Translations under genes and position numbers: made by a program | The notes under the pieces: generated by a model | What the model was told of the DNA's origin: nothing | Seen by the model: only the letters and a program-made list of their open reading frames with translations | Database searches by the model: none | DNA from: Actinoplanes octamycinicus | GTDB lineage: Bacteria > Actinomycetota > Actinomycetes > Mycobacteriales > Micromonosporaceae | Direction: 5' to 3' | DNA length: 64,000 nucleotides | NCBI RefSeq assembly: GCF_014205225.1 | Contig: NZ_JACHNB010000001.1 | Span: 9,219,501-9,283,500 of the forward strand | Shown: in pieces, positions 17,513 to 25,962 of the stretch | How the letters are laid out: every line of letters begins with the position of its first letter | How positions within the stretch are numbered: position 1 is the stretch's first letter

Positions 17513-18043
17513 TCAGAAGTTGACCGAGACGCCCGCGGTCTTGCAGGCGGCGGTGAACTCGGTGCCCGCCTTCTCGAAGGAGGGCGCCGCCGCGGCCTCG
17601 ACCGGGTCGGCGGCCGAGGCGGCCTTGGCCGCCTCGTCGGCGATCTTCTGCGCTGCGGTCGACACCGGGCTCTCCGGCGCCTGGTCCACGGCCTGGTTCA
17701 GCGACTTGGTGAAGTCGTCCAGGATCGCCTTGGCGTCGGCCGGCTTGATGTCGCCGTTGTTCGCCTTCATGATCGTCAGCATCGCGTTCTTCATCGCCTC
17801 GCCGGCCTTGTTACCGGCCTCGCAGACGACCTTGTCGGCGGCGCCGTTGGCGGCCGAGCCGGGGATCGAACCGGCCTCGGACACCGAGGTGTCCGGCTGG
17901 GAGGCCGCGGTGGCCGGCGCCGAGGCGGCGCTGGCGGCGGTGGTGGGGGTGCCAGCCGCCTCGGTCTTGTCATCGTCGGAGCAGGCCGCGAGGCTGAGCA
18001 CAGCGGCGGTGAACAGAACGGCGGAGGTAACCCGGGTACGCAT
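17513..18043 (-). CDS. Lipoprotein of unknown function
   Basis: A 176-residue protein with a lipoprotein signal peptide: MRTRVTSAVLFTAAVLSLAAC, with the lipobox LAAC giving the lipidated Cys at residue 21. A low-complexity Ala/Thr/Ser linker follows to about residue 60. The mature helical part contains two Cys residues (VVCEAGNKAGE and AACKTAGV) that could form a disulfide. It is anchored to the outer face of the membrane. No family recognised. It is divergent from another lipoprotein gene 102 bp away. Confidence 0.75.
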   Translation of the reverse strand: MRTRVTSAVLFTAAVLSLAACSDDDKTEAAGTPTTAASAASAPATAASQPDTSVSEAGSIPGSAANGAADKVVCEAGNKAGEAMKNAMLTIMKANNGDIKPADAKAILDDFTKSLNQAVDQAPESPVSTAAQKIADEAAKAASAADPVEAAAAPSFEKAGTEFTAACKTAGVSVNF

Positions 18044-18145
18044 CACGGCCGGTACGGTATCCGATGCGAAAAGTGAGATCAACTCACCTTTCCCCCTGTT
18101 GCCCCTGTTCACCCGCCTGATCAGCGACCCTATACTCCCGTCTCT

Positions 18146-18748
18146 GTGAAGATCCTGTGCAGTACCACCCTGCTGAGCGCCCTCGCCGTCCTGGCACTGA
18201 CCGGCTGCGACAGCAGCAGCGACGAGGTGATGACGACGCCGGCCACCGCGGCGCCGGACGCCGCCGCGGCGACCGCCAAGGTCGGCGCCGCCGGCAGCGG
18301 CTGTGAACTGCCGGTCAGCTTCGGCGTCGCGGACGGCTGGAAGCCGAAGCAGGTCACCGTCGAGGCCGGCGACCCGCTCGCCGCGCTGGCCAAGAAGGGC
18401 CCGTTCACGATGGCCTGCGAGATCGACGCGAAGCCGGCCGGCAACATCGGCTTCCTCCGGGTCTGGACCGGCGAGCAGGCCGAGCTGAAGGCCGGCCTGA
18501 CCGCGTTCATCGGCGACAAGGCGCAGGACCCGACGTTCACCGAGGCGCAGATCGGCGGCAAGCCCGGCCTGTCCGTCGACTACCAGCAGAAGAGCCAGCT
18601 CGACGACAGCGTGGAGAAGGAGTCGGCGTTCGCCGTCGACACCGGCAAGGGCCTGGTCGTGGTGTCGCTGGACAGCTTCGACAGCGGCGAGCACGCCGAG
18701 ATGCTGCCGGCCTACCAGCTGGCGCGGAACTCGCTGGCGGTGAACTAA
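18146..18748 (+). CDS. Lipoprotein, LpqN/LpqT-like size and layout
   Basis: A 200-residue protein with GTG start, signal peptide and lipobox LTGC (lipidated Cys near residue 21), then a short Ala/Thr linker and a beta-rich domain (FGVADGWKPKQVTV, MACEIDAKPAGNIGFLRVW, GLVVVSLDSFDSGEH). The layout resembles the LpqN/LpqT lipoproteins of actinobacteria, which take part in envelope lipid or glycan handling, but I cannot confirm this. It ends against the GNAT gene on the other strand with a 4-bp overlap. Confidence 0.75.
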   Translation: MKILCSTTLLSALAVLALTGCDSSSDEVMTTPATAAPDAAAATAKVGAAGSGCELPVSFGVADGWKPKQVTVEAGDPLAALAKKGPFTMACEIDAKPAGNIGFLRVWTGEQAELKAGLTAFIGDKAQDPTFTEAQIGGKPGLSVDYQQKSQLDDSVEKESAFAVDTGKGLVVVSLDSFDSGEHAEMLPAYQLARNSLAVN

Positions 18749-19761
18749 CCGGAGGCGGAGGAGCGGGTCAGCCGGGCGGCTGTCCGCTGCTTGAGGGCGA
18801 AGGCCTGCTTGGCGGCGTCCCGGAGCCGGCCGATCAGCGGCGACCGGGACTGCCGCGCCCACGGCACCGGGACCTCGACGGTGCCGTACTTCTCCTTGTA
18901 CGAGTTCGAGCCGACGAAGTCGAACTCGGTGACGCCCCGCTCCTTGGCCCAGCGCAGCGCGTACCAGATCAGCGCCTCGTTGGGCCGCAGGTGCTGGTGC
19001 TCGCGGTGACTGGCGCCGCCCCAGAAGTACATGGTCCGGTGGTACCAGGGCAGCACCGCGGTGGCGATGCACCGGCCGTCGCCGTCGCGGGCCCGGAGCA
19101 GGCTGATCCGGCCCGCCGGAGCGAGATGTCGGATCAACGACTTGACCCGTTCCACCGAATAGGTGGGCACCAGATTCTGCTTGGCGAAAACGTCGCGCAA
19201 TTGATCGTAGAATTCGTCGGCGAATGCCGGATCCGGATCCGCCTCCTCGATGATCACGCCGGACTTGGCGGCCTTCCGGATATTGCGGCGGCAGGCGCTG
19301 GCCATCGCGCCGAACAGCGCGTCCTCGTCCGGGCTCAGATCGATCACCGCGGTCGGCGCGGAGTCCCAGCGCAGGCTCAGCCCGGCGTAGTCGGCCTCGG
19401 TCGCGGCCCGGTCCCGCACCTCCAGGTGGGCGCAGCCCAACTCGTCGAAGGCGAACCCGGTGAGCGCCCGCAGAGCGGCGCGGCGGGAGACCCCGGGCCG
19501 CAGGTTGAACCCCTGGTAGGAGGTGGTCCAGCCGGCCATCGGGCTGCCCAGGATGCGGAGCCCGTAGCGGCGGGTGAGCAGGCCGGTGAAATGGCCCACG
19601 GTGCCGCCGTCGTCGCTGACCGTGGCCAGCACCGGCTCGGCGCGCTGGCACTCGGCCACGAACGAGAGCCACTCCGGAGTGTGGAAGATGAGGCGGTCCT
19701 GGTAGGTGGCGCGGTCGGCGGTGAGGGCGGCACTCGGCTCCACCCGTTGCAGTCGAAGCAT
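18745..19761 (-). CDS. GNAT/FemAB-like acyltransferase (Acetyltransf_6 type)
   Basis: A 338-residue protein of the double-GNAT FemAB-like group. Signature regions are FHTPEWLSFVAEC near the start, SACRRNIRKAAKSGVIIEEA in the middle, and the C-terminal MYFWGGASHREHQHLRPNEALIWYALRWAKERG followed by FDFVGSNSYKEKYG. Members transfer acyl or aminoacyl groups to sugars or peptidoglycan. It is divergent from the EPS operon (192 bp between starts) and is probably the third acyltransferase of that pathway. The shared intergenic region carries the EPS promoter element. Confidence 0.82.
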   Translation of the reverse strand: MLRLQRVEPSAALTADRATYQDRLIFHTPEWLSFVAECQRAEPVLATVSDDGGTVGHFTGLLTRRYGLRILGSPMAGWTTSYQGFNLRPGVSRRAALRALTGFAFDELGCAHLEVRDRAATEADYAGLSLRWDSAPTAVIDLSPDEDALFGAMASACRRNIRKAAKSGVIIEEADPDPAFADEFYDQLRDVFAKQNLVPTYSVERVKSLIRHLAPAGRISLLRARDGDGRCIATAVLPWYHRTMYFWGGASHREHQHLRPNEALIWYALRWAKERGVTEFDFVGSNSYKEKYGTVEVPVPWARQSRSPLIGRLRDAAKQAFALKQRTAARLTRSSASG

Positions 19762-19853
19762 CCGTTCGCCTCACTCGAATAGGCGTCGAAGCCGGATGAT
19801 GCCCCGCCGTACGGCCATTCCGCAAGGCCCGAAAGGACCATTAGCGAATTGAC

Positions 19854-19891
19854 GTGAATGATCCTCGCGTTCGGGGTGACAATTGCTACTG
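19854..19891 (+). promoter_or_regulatory. EPS promoter-region element, site A
   Basis: GTGAATGATCCTC (19854-19866), ten bases, then TGACAATTGCTACTG (19877-19891). The first half recurs with the same spacing at 48333; the second half recurs exactly, on the other strand, at 48197-48211. All three copies lie upstream of EPS genes. It is 63 bp ahead of the deacetylase start. It may be a regulator box, or TGACAA may be part of the promoter itself. Confidence 0.7.
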
Positions 19892-19953
19892 CCGCTCACC
19901 GGTATCCATTTGTCAGGGTGATGGGAACCGACGAGCGGGAGGGTGCCGGTCGC

Positions 19954-20724
19954 ATGGAGGCGCCGACGGCGATCAAACGACGTCTGAACGAACTGGGCCT
20001 GCGGACCCGCCTCCGGGCCAGGCCACGAGCGCAGGGCCGGGTGCTGGCGCCGGCCGGGCTGTTCCGCCGCCTGCCGAGCGCGCCCGGCCTGTTCTTCCCC
20101 TTCTACCACGACGTGCTCCCGGAGTACGCCGGCGACCTGCGCCGGCACCTGCTCCGGATGCGCCGGATCGGCACCATGGTGACCTGGGACGAGGCCCTCG
20201 CGGTGCTGGCCGGCGACCGGCCGCTGACCGGCCCGACGTTCTGCCTCAACTTCGACGACGGCCACCTGAGCTGGCGCGACGTGGTGGTGCCGATGCTGCT
20301 GGAACTGGAGCTGCCGGCCACCTTCTTCCTCACCTCCGGGCTGGTCGGCCGGCCCGGCAACCTGAGCTGGGACGACGTCCGGGACATCCAGCGGGCCGGG
20401 TTCCGGTTCGGCTCGCACACGGTGACCCACCACCGGCTGGCCGATCAGGACGACACGGAGATCTGGCACGAGATCGTCGACTCGAAGAAGGAGATCGAGG
20501 ACCAGCTCGGGTGCGCGGTGCGGGACTTCGCCGCGCCGTACGGCTACCCCCGGGTCGACTTCACCGAGCGCGAGGTGCGGGTGGCCGAGCAGGCCGGGTA
20601 CCGCAGCTTCGCGTCCACCCGGCGCCCGGCCATGCACGCCGGCGACTCACCGATGCGGATCCACCGGCAGGGGCTGCACCCGGCCTGGCCGCTGATGGCC
20701 GTGCGGACCCGGGTCCATGACTGA
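19954..20724 (+). CDS. Polysaccharide deacetylase (NodB homology domain)
   Basis: A 256-residue enzyme with the NodB fold. The metal- and base-providing motif is LNFDDGHLSW, with a second motif GSHTVTHHRL supplying the metal histidines, and FAAPYGYPRVDF as motif 3. It would remove N-acetyl groups from an amino-sugar polymer or lipid-linked precursor. I choose ATG 19954 because GGGAGGG lies 10 nt upstream; in-frame ATGs at 19858 and 19921 lack a site, and 19858 would lie inside the promoter element. First gene of the EPS operon; overlaps the next by 8 bp. Confidence 0.88.
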   Translation: MEAPTAIKRRLNELGLRTRLRARPRAQGRVLAPAGLFRRLPSAPGLFFPFYHDVLPEYAGDLRRHLLRMRRIGTMVTWDEALAVLAGDRPLTGPTFCLNFDDGHLSWRDVVVPMLLELELPATFFLTSGLVGRPGNLSWDDVRDIQRAGFRFGSHTVTHHRLADQDDTEIWHEIVDSKKEIEDQLGCAVRDFAAPYGYPRVDFTEREVRVAEQAGYRSFASTRRPAMHAGDSPMRIHRQGLHPAWPLMAVRTRVHD

Positions 20725-21850
20725 GCCGCGGATCTACCTGAGTCCGCCGGACGTCACCGACGTCGAGCGGAAACTGCTGCTGGAGGCGTTCGACTCGAAC
20801 TGGGTCGCCCCGGTCGGCCCGGACCTGGACGCCTTCGAGGCCCGGTGCGCCGAGCTGGTCGGCGTCCGGCACGCGGTGGCGCTGAGCAGCGGCACCGCGG
20901 CCCTGCACCTGGCCCTGATCGCGGCCGGGGTGCGGCGCGGCGACACCGTGCTGGTCCCGTCGTTCACCTTCGCCGCCACCGCGAACGCGGTGATGTACCT
21001 GGGCGCCCGCCCGGTCTTCCTGGACAGCACCCCGGAGAGCTGGAACGTCGACCCGCAGATCCTCGCCGACGAGCTGCGCGGCCGGGCGGTCCGCGGCCAG
21101 CTGCCGCGCGCCGTGATCACCGTCGACATGTACGGCCAGTGCGCCGACTACCGCCCGATCCTGGAGGCCTGCGACCGGTACGGCGTCCCGCTGATCGAGG
21201 ACGCCGCCGAGGCCCTCGGCGCCACCTACCGGGACCGCCCGGCCGGCTCGTTCGGGCTGGCCGGGGTGCTCTCCTTCAACGGCAACAAGATCGTCACCAC
21301 CGGCGGGGGCGGGGTGCTGGTCACCGACGACGGCTCGGTCGCGAGCCAGGTCCGGCACCTGTCCACCCAGGCCCGCGAGCCGGTGGCGCACTACGAGCAC
21401 CGCACGGTCGGCTACAACTACCGGCTGAGCAACCTGCTCGCCGCGGTCGGCCGGGGCCAGCTGCAGCGGCTGCCGTCGATGATCGAGGCGCGCCGGGTCA
21501 CCTTCGAGCACTACCGCGCGGCGCTCGGCGACCTGCCCGGGGTCAGCTTCCTGCCGGTGGCCGGGTACGGCGTACCGAACTGGTGGCTGACCTGCCTGCT
21601 GGTCGGCTCGCCGGCGACCCGGGACCGGATCCTGGCCGGGCTGGCCCGGGAGGACATCGAGGCCCGGCCGACCTGGAAGCCGATGCACCTGCAGCCGGCG
21701 TACCGGGACTGCGTGATGCGCGGCGGCGCGGTCAGCGCCGACCTGTTCCACCGCGGGCTCTGCCTGCCCAGCGGTTCCGCCCTCACCGGGCACGACCGGG
21801 ATCGCGTCGTGGCCGCCGTTCGCTCGGTCGCCGCCGAGCAGGAAGGGTGA
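20717..21850 (+). CDS. DegT/DnrJ/EryC1/StrS-family sugar aminotransferase
   Basis: A 377-residue PLP enzyme. The PLP lysine sits in LSFNGNKIVTTGGGG. Other signatures are SSGTAALHLAL (phosphate contact), SFTFAATANAV, DAAEALGATY and the C-terminal RPTWKPMHLQPAY. Such enzymes put an amino group on a keto-sugar nucleotide; the closest pattern is the UDP-4-amino-4,6-dideoxy-HexNAc type (PglE, EpsN). The partner dehydratase is probably the CapD-like protein at 46-48 kb. Overlaps the deacetylase by 8 bp. Confidence 0.92.
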   Translation: MTEPRIYLSPPDVTDVERKLLLEAFDSNWVAPVGPDLDAFEARCAELVGVRHAVALSSGTAALHLALIAAGVRRGDTVLVPSFTFAATANAVMYLGARPVFLDSTPESWNVDPQILADELRGRAVRGQLPRAVITVDMYGQCADYRPILEACDRYGVPLIEDAAEALGATYRDRPAGSFGLAGVLSFNGNKIVTTGGGGVLVTDDGSVASQVRHLSTQAREPVAHYEHRTVGYNYRLSNLLAAVGRGQLQRLPSMIEARRVTFEHYRAALGDLPGVSFLPVAGYGVPNWWLTCLLVGSPATRDRILAGLAREDIEARPTWKPMHLQPAYRDCVMRGGAVSADLFHRGLCLPSGSALTGHDRDRVVAAVRSVAAEQEG

Positions 21851-21856
21851 AGGCGG

Positions 21857-23116
21857 ATGCGCGTCGTCTACATCCACCAGTACTACTGCAACCCGGGGAT
21901 GGCCGGGGGCATCCGCTCCTACGAGCAGGCCAAGCGGCTGGTCGCCCGCGGGCACACGGTCGACGTGATCACCACCGACATCACGCCGGGTGACCGGGAG
22001 CTGGGCTGGAAGGTCACCCACGAGGACGGGATCACCGTCCACTGGTTCCGGATCCCCTACGACAACCACATGTCGTACGCCCGCCGGCTGCGCGCGTTCG
22101 CCGAGTTCATGGTGCTCGCCACCACACGCGCCGCCCGTCTGAGCGCGGATCTGGTCTTCGCCACCAGCACCCCGCTCACCGTCGCGGTACCCGGTGTACT
22201 CGCCGCTCGGCTGCGCCGGGTGCCGTTCGTCTTCGAGGTCCGCGACCTGTGGCCGGAGGTACCGATCGAGATGGGCGCGCTGCGCAACCCGGTCACCCGG
22301 GGGCTGGCCGGCGCGCTGGCGAGCTTCGCCTACCGCAACGCCTCCGAGGTGGTGGCGCTCTCCCCCGGGATGGCCGACGGGGTCGTCCGGCGCCGGCCCG
22401 GCACCCCGGTCACCGTGGTGCCGAACGCCGCCGACCTGGACCTCTTCCACGTCGACCCGGCTCAGGTCAAGCGTTTCCGCGGCGAGCACCGCTGGCTCGG
22501 CGACCGGCCGCTGATCGTCTACACCGGCGCGCTGGGCGCGGTGAACGGGGTGGAATACCTGATCCGGGCGGCCCGGCGGATGCGCGAGCAGGACCCGGAG
22601 ATCCAGGTGCTGATCGTCGGGCACGGCAAGGAGTGGGAGAGCACCGGCCGGCTCGCCGCCGAGCACGGCCTGCTCGACCGGACCGTGCGGATGTGGGAGA
22701 AGGTGCCGAAAGCCGAGCTGCCGGTGATCCTCGGCGCGGCGACCATGTCGACCAGCATGGTCCGCCCGATCCGCGGGCTCTGGGACAACTCGGCCAACAA
22801 GTTCTTCGACGCGCTCGCCGCCTCCCGGCCGATCGCCATCAACTACGGCGGCTGGCAGGCCGACCTGCTCGCCGAGACCGGCGCCGGGCTGGTCCTCGAC
22901 CCGTACGACGCGGACGCCGCCGGGGAGCTGATGGCGGCCCGGGTCCGGGACGAGGACTGGCTGGTCAAGGCCCGGGCCGCGGCCCACCGGCTGGCCGTCG
23001 ACGAGTTCTCCCGGGACCTGCTCTTCGACCGCTTCGAGGCGGTGCTGACGCGAGCGGCGACGAGCGGCCGGGGCCGGGCCGCCGACCGCCGAGACGTGCT
23101 GTCCCAGCAGTCCTGA
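21857..23116 (+). CDS. Glycosyltransferase family 4 (WbuB-like)
   Basis: A 419-residue GT-B glycosyltransferase. The N-terminal half starts MRVVYIHQYYCNPGMAGGIR and continues RSYEQAKRLVARGHTVDVIT; the C-terminal half has IVYTGALGAVNGVEYLI, VLIVGHGKEW and NKFFDALAASRPIAINYGGW, which form the NDP-sugar pocket. It matches WbuB-type enzymes adding sugars to lipid-linked repeat units on the cytosolic face. It starts 6 bp after the aminotransferase gene, in the same operon. Confidence 0.9.
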   Translation: MRVVYIHQYYCNPGMAGGIRSYEQAKRLVARGHTVDVITTDITPGDRELGWKVTHEDGITVHWFRIPYDNHMSYARRLRAFAEFMVLATTRAARLSADLVFATSTPLTVAVPGVLAARLRRVPFVFEVRDLWPEVPIEMGALRNPVTRGLAGALASFAYRNASEVVALSPGMADGVVRRRPGTPVTVVPNAADLDLFHVDPAQVKRFRGEHRWLGDRPLIVYTGALGAVNGVEYLIRAARRMREQDPEIQVLIVGHGKEWESTGRLAAEHGLLDRTVRMWEKVPKAELPVILGAATMSTSMVRPIRGLWDNSANKFFDALAASRPIAINYGGWQADLLAETGAGLVLDPYDADAAGELMAARVRDEDWLVKARAAAHRLAVDEFSRDLLFDRFEAVLTRAATSGRGRAADRRDVLSQQS

Positions 23117-23135
23117 TACCGGGGGGATCTGACAA

Positions 23136-24671
23136 GTGGAACTGCGTGCGTACCTGAGGGCCTGCCGCCGCCGATGGCTCTGGCTGCTGATCCCGGTGCT
23201 GGTGGCGACCGCGATCAGCGCCGGCCTGACGCTCACCGCGAAACCCGCCTACAAGTCGTCGATGCTGCTGTTCGTCTCGGCCGGCACCGGGGATCCGGAC
23301 GCCAACTCGCGCCGGCTCAACTCCTACATCGCCCTGCTCACCGGCCCCCGGGTGGCCGAGGGCGTGGTCGCCGAGCTCGGCCCGCAGATCACCGCCGCGC
23401 AGGTCCGCAAGAGCCTGTCCGCCCAGGTCAGTGAGGGCACCGACCTGCTCCAGATCGCCGCCACCGACCCGAGCGCGGCGCGCAGCCGGGAGATCGTCAC
23501 CACCGCCGCCGACGTGCTGGTCGTGGTGGCCAAGGGGATCGCCGCGCCGAACCCGGACGGCGGCCCGCCGCCGACCCTGTCGATCCTGCAGGACGCCGAG
23601 ACCACCCGGCAGCCGAACGGGCTGGCCCGCAACGCCGGCTTCGCCGCGGTGCTCGGCCTGCTGATCGGCGCGATCGCGGTGGCGGTCCGGGAGATCGTCG
23701 GCAAGACCGTGGCCGAGGAGGAGGACCTGCGCCGGCTCGGCCTGGACACGGTCGGCGTGATCGCGCTGGACGGCCGGGGCCGGGACGACCACCCGGACCA
23801 GTCGCTGGCCGAGGCGTTCCGGCGGCTGCGCAGCCTGCTGCCCGGCGTCACCGACGGCCGGCGGGGCAACCCGCGCGGCCGGTCGCTGCTGCTGGCCGGC
23901 CCCAGCCGCAAGGAGGGGACCACCGCGGTGACCTGCGGGCTGGCCATCGCGATGGCCGAGACCGGCGCCCGGGTGGTGCTGGTCGACGCCAACCTGCGCA
24001 CCCCGGGGGTGGGCCGGTACCTCTCGCTGGACCCGGCGCCCGGGCTGGCCGAGGTGCTCTCCGGCGCGGCCCGGGTCCCGGACGTGCTCCGCGAGTCGCT
24101 GAACGGGCGGCTCACCGTGCTGCCGGCCGGTGAGCAGGTCCCGGACCCGGGCGGGCTGCTCGCCTCGCCCCGGCTGCCGGCCACCGTCCGCACCCTCACC
24201 GAGCGGTTCGACGTGGTGCTGGTCGACGCGCCGCCGCTGAACGGGCCGGCCGACGCCGCGGTGCTCGGCAAGGTGACCGACAGCGCGCTGCTGGTGGTGC
24301 GGGCCAACCGGACCCGGACGGCGGACGTCGAGAAGTCGATCGAGCTGCTCGAACGGATCGGCGCCAAGCTGGCCGGCGCGGTCCTCAACGCCCTGCCCCG
24401 CAAGCTGCCCACCGGCCAGGCCTGGGCCGGCGCCGCCCAGGTGCCGGCGTCCGACCTGCTCATCCCGCTGGACGAGCCGGCCGAGGAGAGCGCGCCGGCC
24501 AGCGGCATCCCGGCGCCGCGGCCACCGGCCGGCGTGGTCCGCGGCCGGGCCCGGGTGGTGAAGGCGGCGCTGGACGGCGCCCCGGAGGAGGTGGCCCGGG
24601 GCAAGGCGCAGGTGATAGAGCCCGCCGAGGAGCCGGATCCGGAGCCAGCGAAGCGGCCTGACGGTGAGTGA
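23136..24671 (+). CDS. Wzz-type polysaccharide co-polymerase fused to a BY-kinase-like ATPase, with altered Walker A
   Basis: A 511-residue protein. Membrane segments at residues about 15-32 and 168-186 bracket an outside Wzz-like domain; after them comes a cytosolic P-loop domain. Walker A reads GPSRKEGTT (residues 255-263), where BY-kinases have GEGK(S/T): the catalytic Lys position is Thr. Walker A' (VLVDANLRTP, 281-290) and Walker B (VVLVDAPPL) are kept. The C-terminal tail, rich in Glu and Pro, has no Tyr cluster, so autophosphorylation of the usual kind is unlikely. It should control chain length with the polymerase and flippase encoded next. Confidence 0.88.
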   Translation: MELRAYLRACRRRWLWLLIPVLVATAISAGLTLTAKPAYKSSMLLFVSAGTGDPDANSRRLNSYIALLTGPRVAEGVVAELGPQITAAQVRKSLSAQVSEGTDLLQIAATDPSAARSREIVTTAADVLVVVAKGIAAPNPDGGPPPTLSILQDAETTRQPNGLARNAGFAAVLGLLIGAIAVAVREIVGKTVAEEEDLRRLGLDTVGVIALDGRGRDDHPDQSLAEAFRRLRSLLPGVTDGRRGNPRGRSLLLAGPSRKEGTTAVTCGLAIAMAETGARVVLVDANLRTPGVGRYLSLDPAPGLAEVLSGAARVPDVLRESLNGRLTVLPAGEQVPDPGGLLASPRLPATVRTLTERFDVVLVDAPPLNGPADAAVLGKVTDSALLVVRANRTRTADVEKSIELLERIGAKLAGAVLNALPRKLPTGQAWAGAAQVPASDLLIPLDEPAEESAPASGIPAPRPPAGVVRGRARVVKAALDGAPEEVARGKAQVIEPAEEPDPEPAKRPDGE

Positions 24672-25962
24672 GCTGCGGGTCGGCCAGCAGGCCACGGCGG
24701 GGCCGGCGCCCCGCCGGGCGCACCGGCTCGGGTGGCTGCTCGGCCAGCTCCGGGAGCCGTACGTCCAACTGATCGCCTCGCAGATGCTCACCGGCGCGGT
24801 GGCGTTCGCGGCGAACATCCTGATGGTCCGCTCGCTCACCCCCACCCACCGCGGTGAGGTCGCGCTGCTGCTGCAGGTCACCTACCTGGCCACCCAGGTG
24901 CTGCTGCTCGGCACCGAACGCAGTTTCGTGGCCACCTACCACAACGTGGCGCCGGCGCCCGCGGTCAAGGCGTACGCGAAACTGCTCTTGATCCCCTGCG
25001 CGGTCGGCCTGGCCGGAGCCGTGCTCTACACCGCGGTCGCGCCGCACTCGCACAACCCCGGCCCGGTGCTGGTGGCGATGCTCGCCTGGTACACCGTGGT
25101 GGAGGCGTCCTCGCTGGCCACCCGCTCGATCGCGATCGCGGTGGGCCGGGTGCGCGATTTCATGATGTGCCGGGTGATCGAGTCGGCGCTGCTGCTGGTG
25201 ATGCTGGCCGGCCTGTACGCCACGCACGCCTCGCATCCGGAGGTCTGGTTCCTCGCCTACCTGGTGGCCGGCGCCGTGCCGACCATCGTCTACCTGGTCG
25301 TCTGGCTGCGGCTGCCGCCGGACCCGGCCGCCGTCCCGGTCCGCCACGAGCAGGCCCGGATGGTCCGCCGGGAGGGCCTGTCGCTGTTCCCGGCGGCCAT
25401 CTCGAACATGGCGATGCTGCGGGTGGACCGGCTGGTCATCCCGGCGCTGGCGTCCACCGCCGCGCTCGGCCTCTACACCAGCGTGGCCACCATGACCGAG
25501 CTGCTGGCCTGGCCGCTGCGCGCCTACGCCGACTCCCGGCTGGGCCGGTGGCGGGCCGCGCACCAGGACGGCACCCTGCGGGCCGCCCCGATCGTGCTGG
25601 CCGCCGCGGTCTACACGCTGGTCGCGGTCCCGCTGGTGGCCGGCACGCTGTACCTGCTGATCGTCCCGGTCTTCGGCCACCAGTACGCCCCGGCCAAGGT
25701 GGTGGTGCTGCCGCTGGTGATCGCCGCCGGCCTGTACGCGCTCTCCCGGATCAGCCTCGGCCTGCTGATCGCCCGCGGGCACGGCACGCTGGTGTCGGCC
25801 GCCGAGATCACCGGGTTCGCCGTCAGTTTCGCGGTCTACCTGCTGCTCATCCCCCGGCTGGGCATCCTCGGCGCGGCCTACGGCTCGCTCGCCGGGTACG
25901 GTGCCTGCCTGCTCTTCGCGCTGGTGGCGAGCCGCCTGGTGAAGGACCGGAGCCATGTCTGA
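24664..25962 (+). CDS. Wzx-type polysaccharide flippase
   Basis: A 432-residue protein with 12 or so membrane segments and the MATE/Wzx layout: an N-terminal segment LIASQMLTGAVAFAANILMVRSL, followed by LLLQVTYLATQVLLLGTERSF and paired helices, and a central loop with AISNMAMLRVDRLVIPAL typical of polysaccharide transporters. It would move lipid-linked repeat units across the membrane. Start GTG 24664 overlaps the previous gene by 8 bp; its end overlaps the polymerase gene by 8 bp. Confidence 0.87.
   Translation: MSELRVGQQATAGPAPRRAHRLGWLLGQLREPYVQLIASQMLTGAVAFAANILMVRSLTPTHRGEVALLLQVTYLATQVLLLGTERSFVATYHNVAPAPAVKAYAKLLLIPCAVGLAGAVLYTAVAPHSHNPGPVLVAMLAWYTVVEASSLATRSIAIAVGRVRDFMMCRVIESALLLVMLAGLYATHASHPEVWFLAYLVAGAVPTIVYLVVWLRLPPDPAAVPVRHEQARMVRREGLSLFPAAISNMAMLRVDRLVIPALASTAALGLYTSVATMTELLAWPLRAYADSRLGRWRAAHQDGTLRAAPIVLAAAVYTLVAVPLVAGTLYLLIVPVFGHQYAPAKVVVLPLVIAAGLYALSRISLGLLIARGHGTLVSAAEITGFAVSFAVYLLLIPRLGILGAAYGSLAGYGACLLFALVASRLVKDRSHV

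Noticed and set aside
19762..19853. A fourth copy of the EPS element serving the GNAT gene
   Set aside because: Only GTCAATTCGCTAATGG on the minus strand resembles it, with an insertion; too weak to claim.
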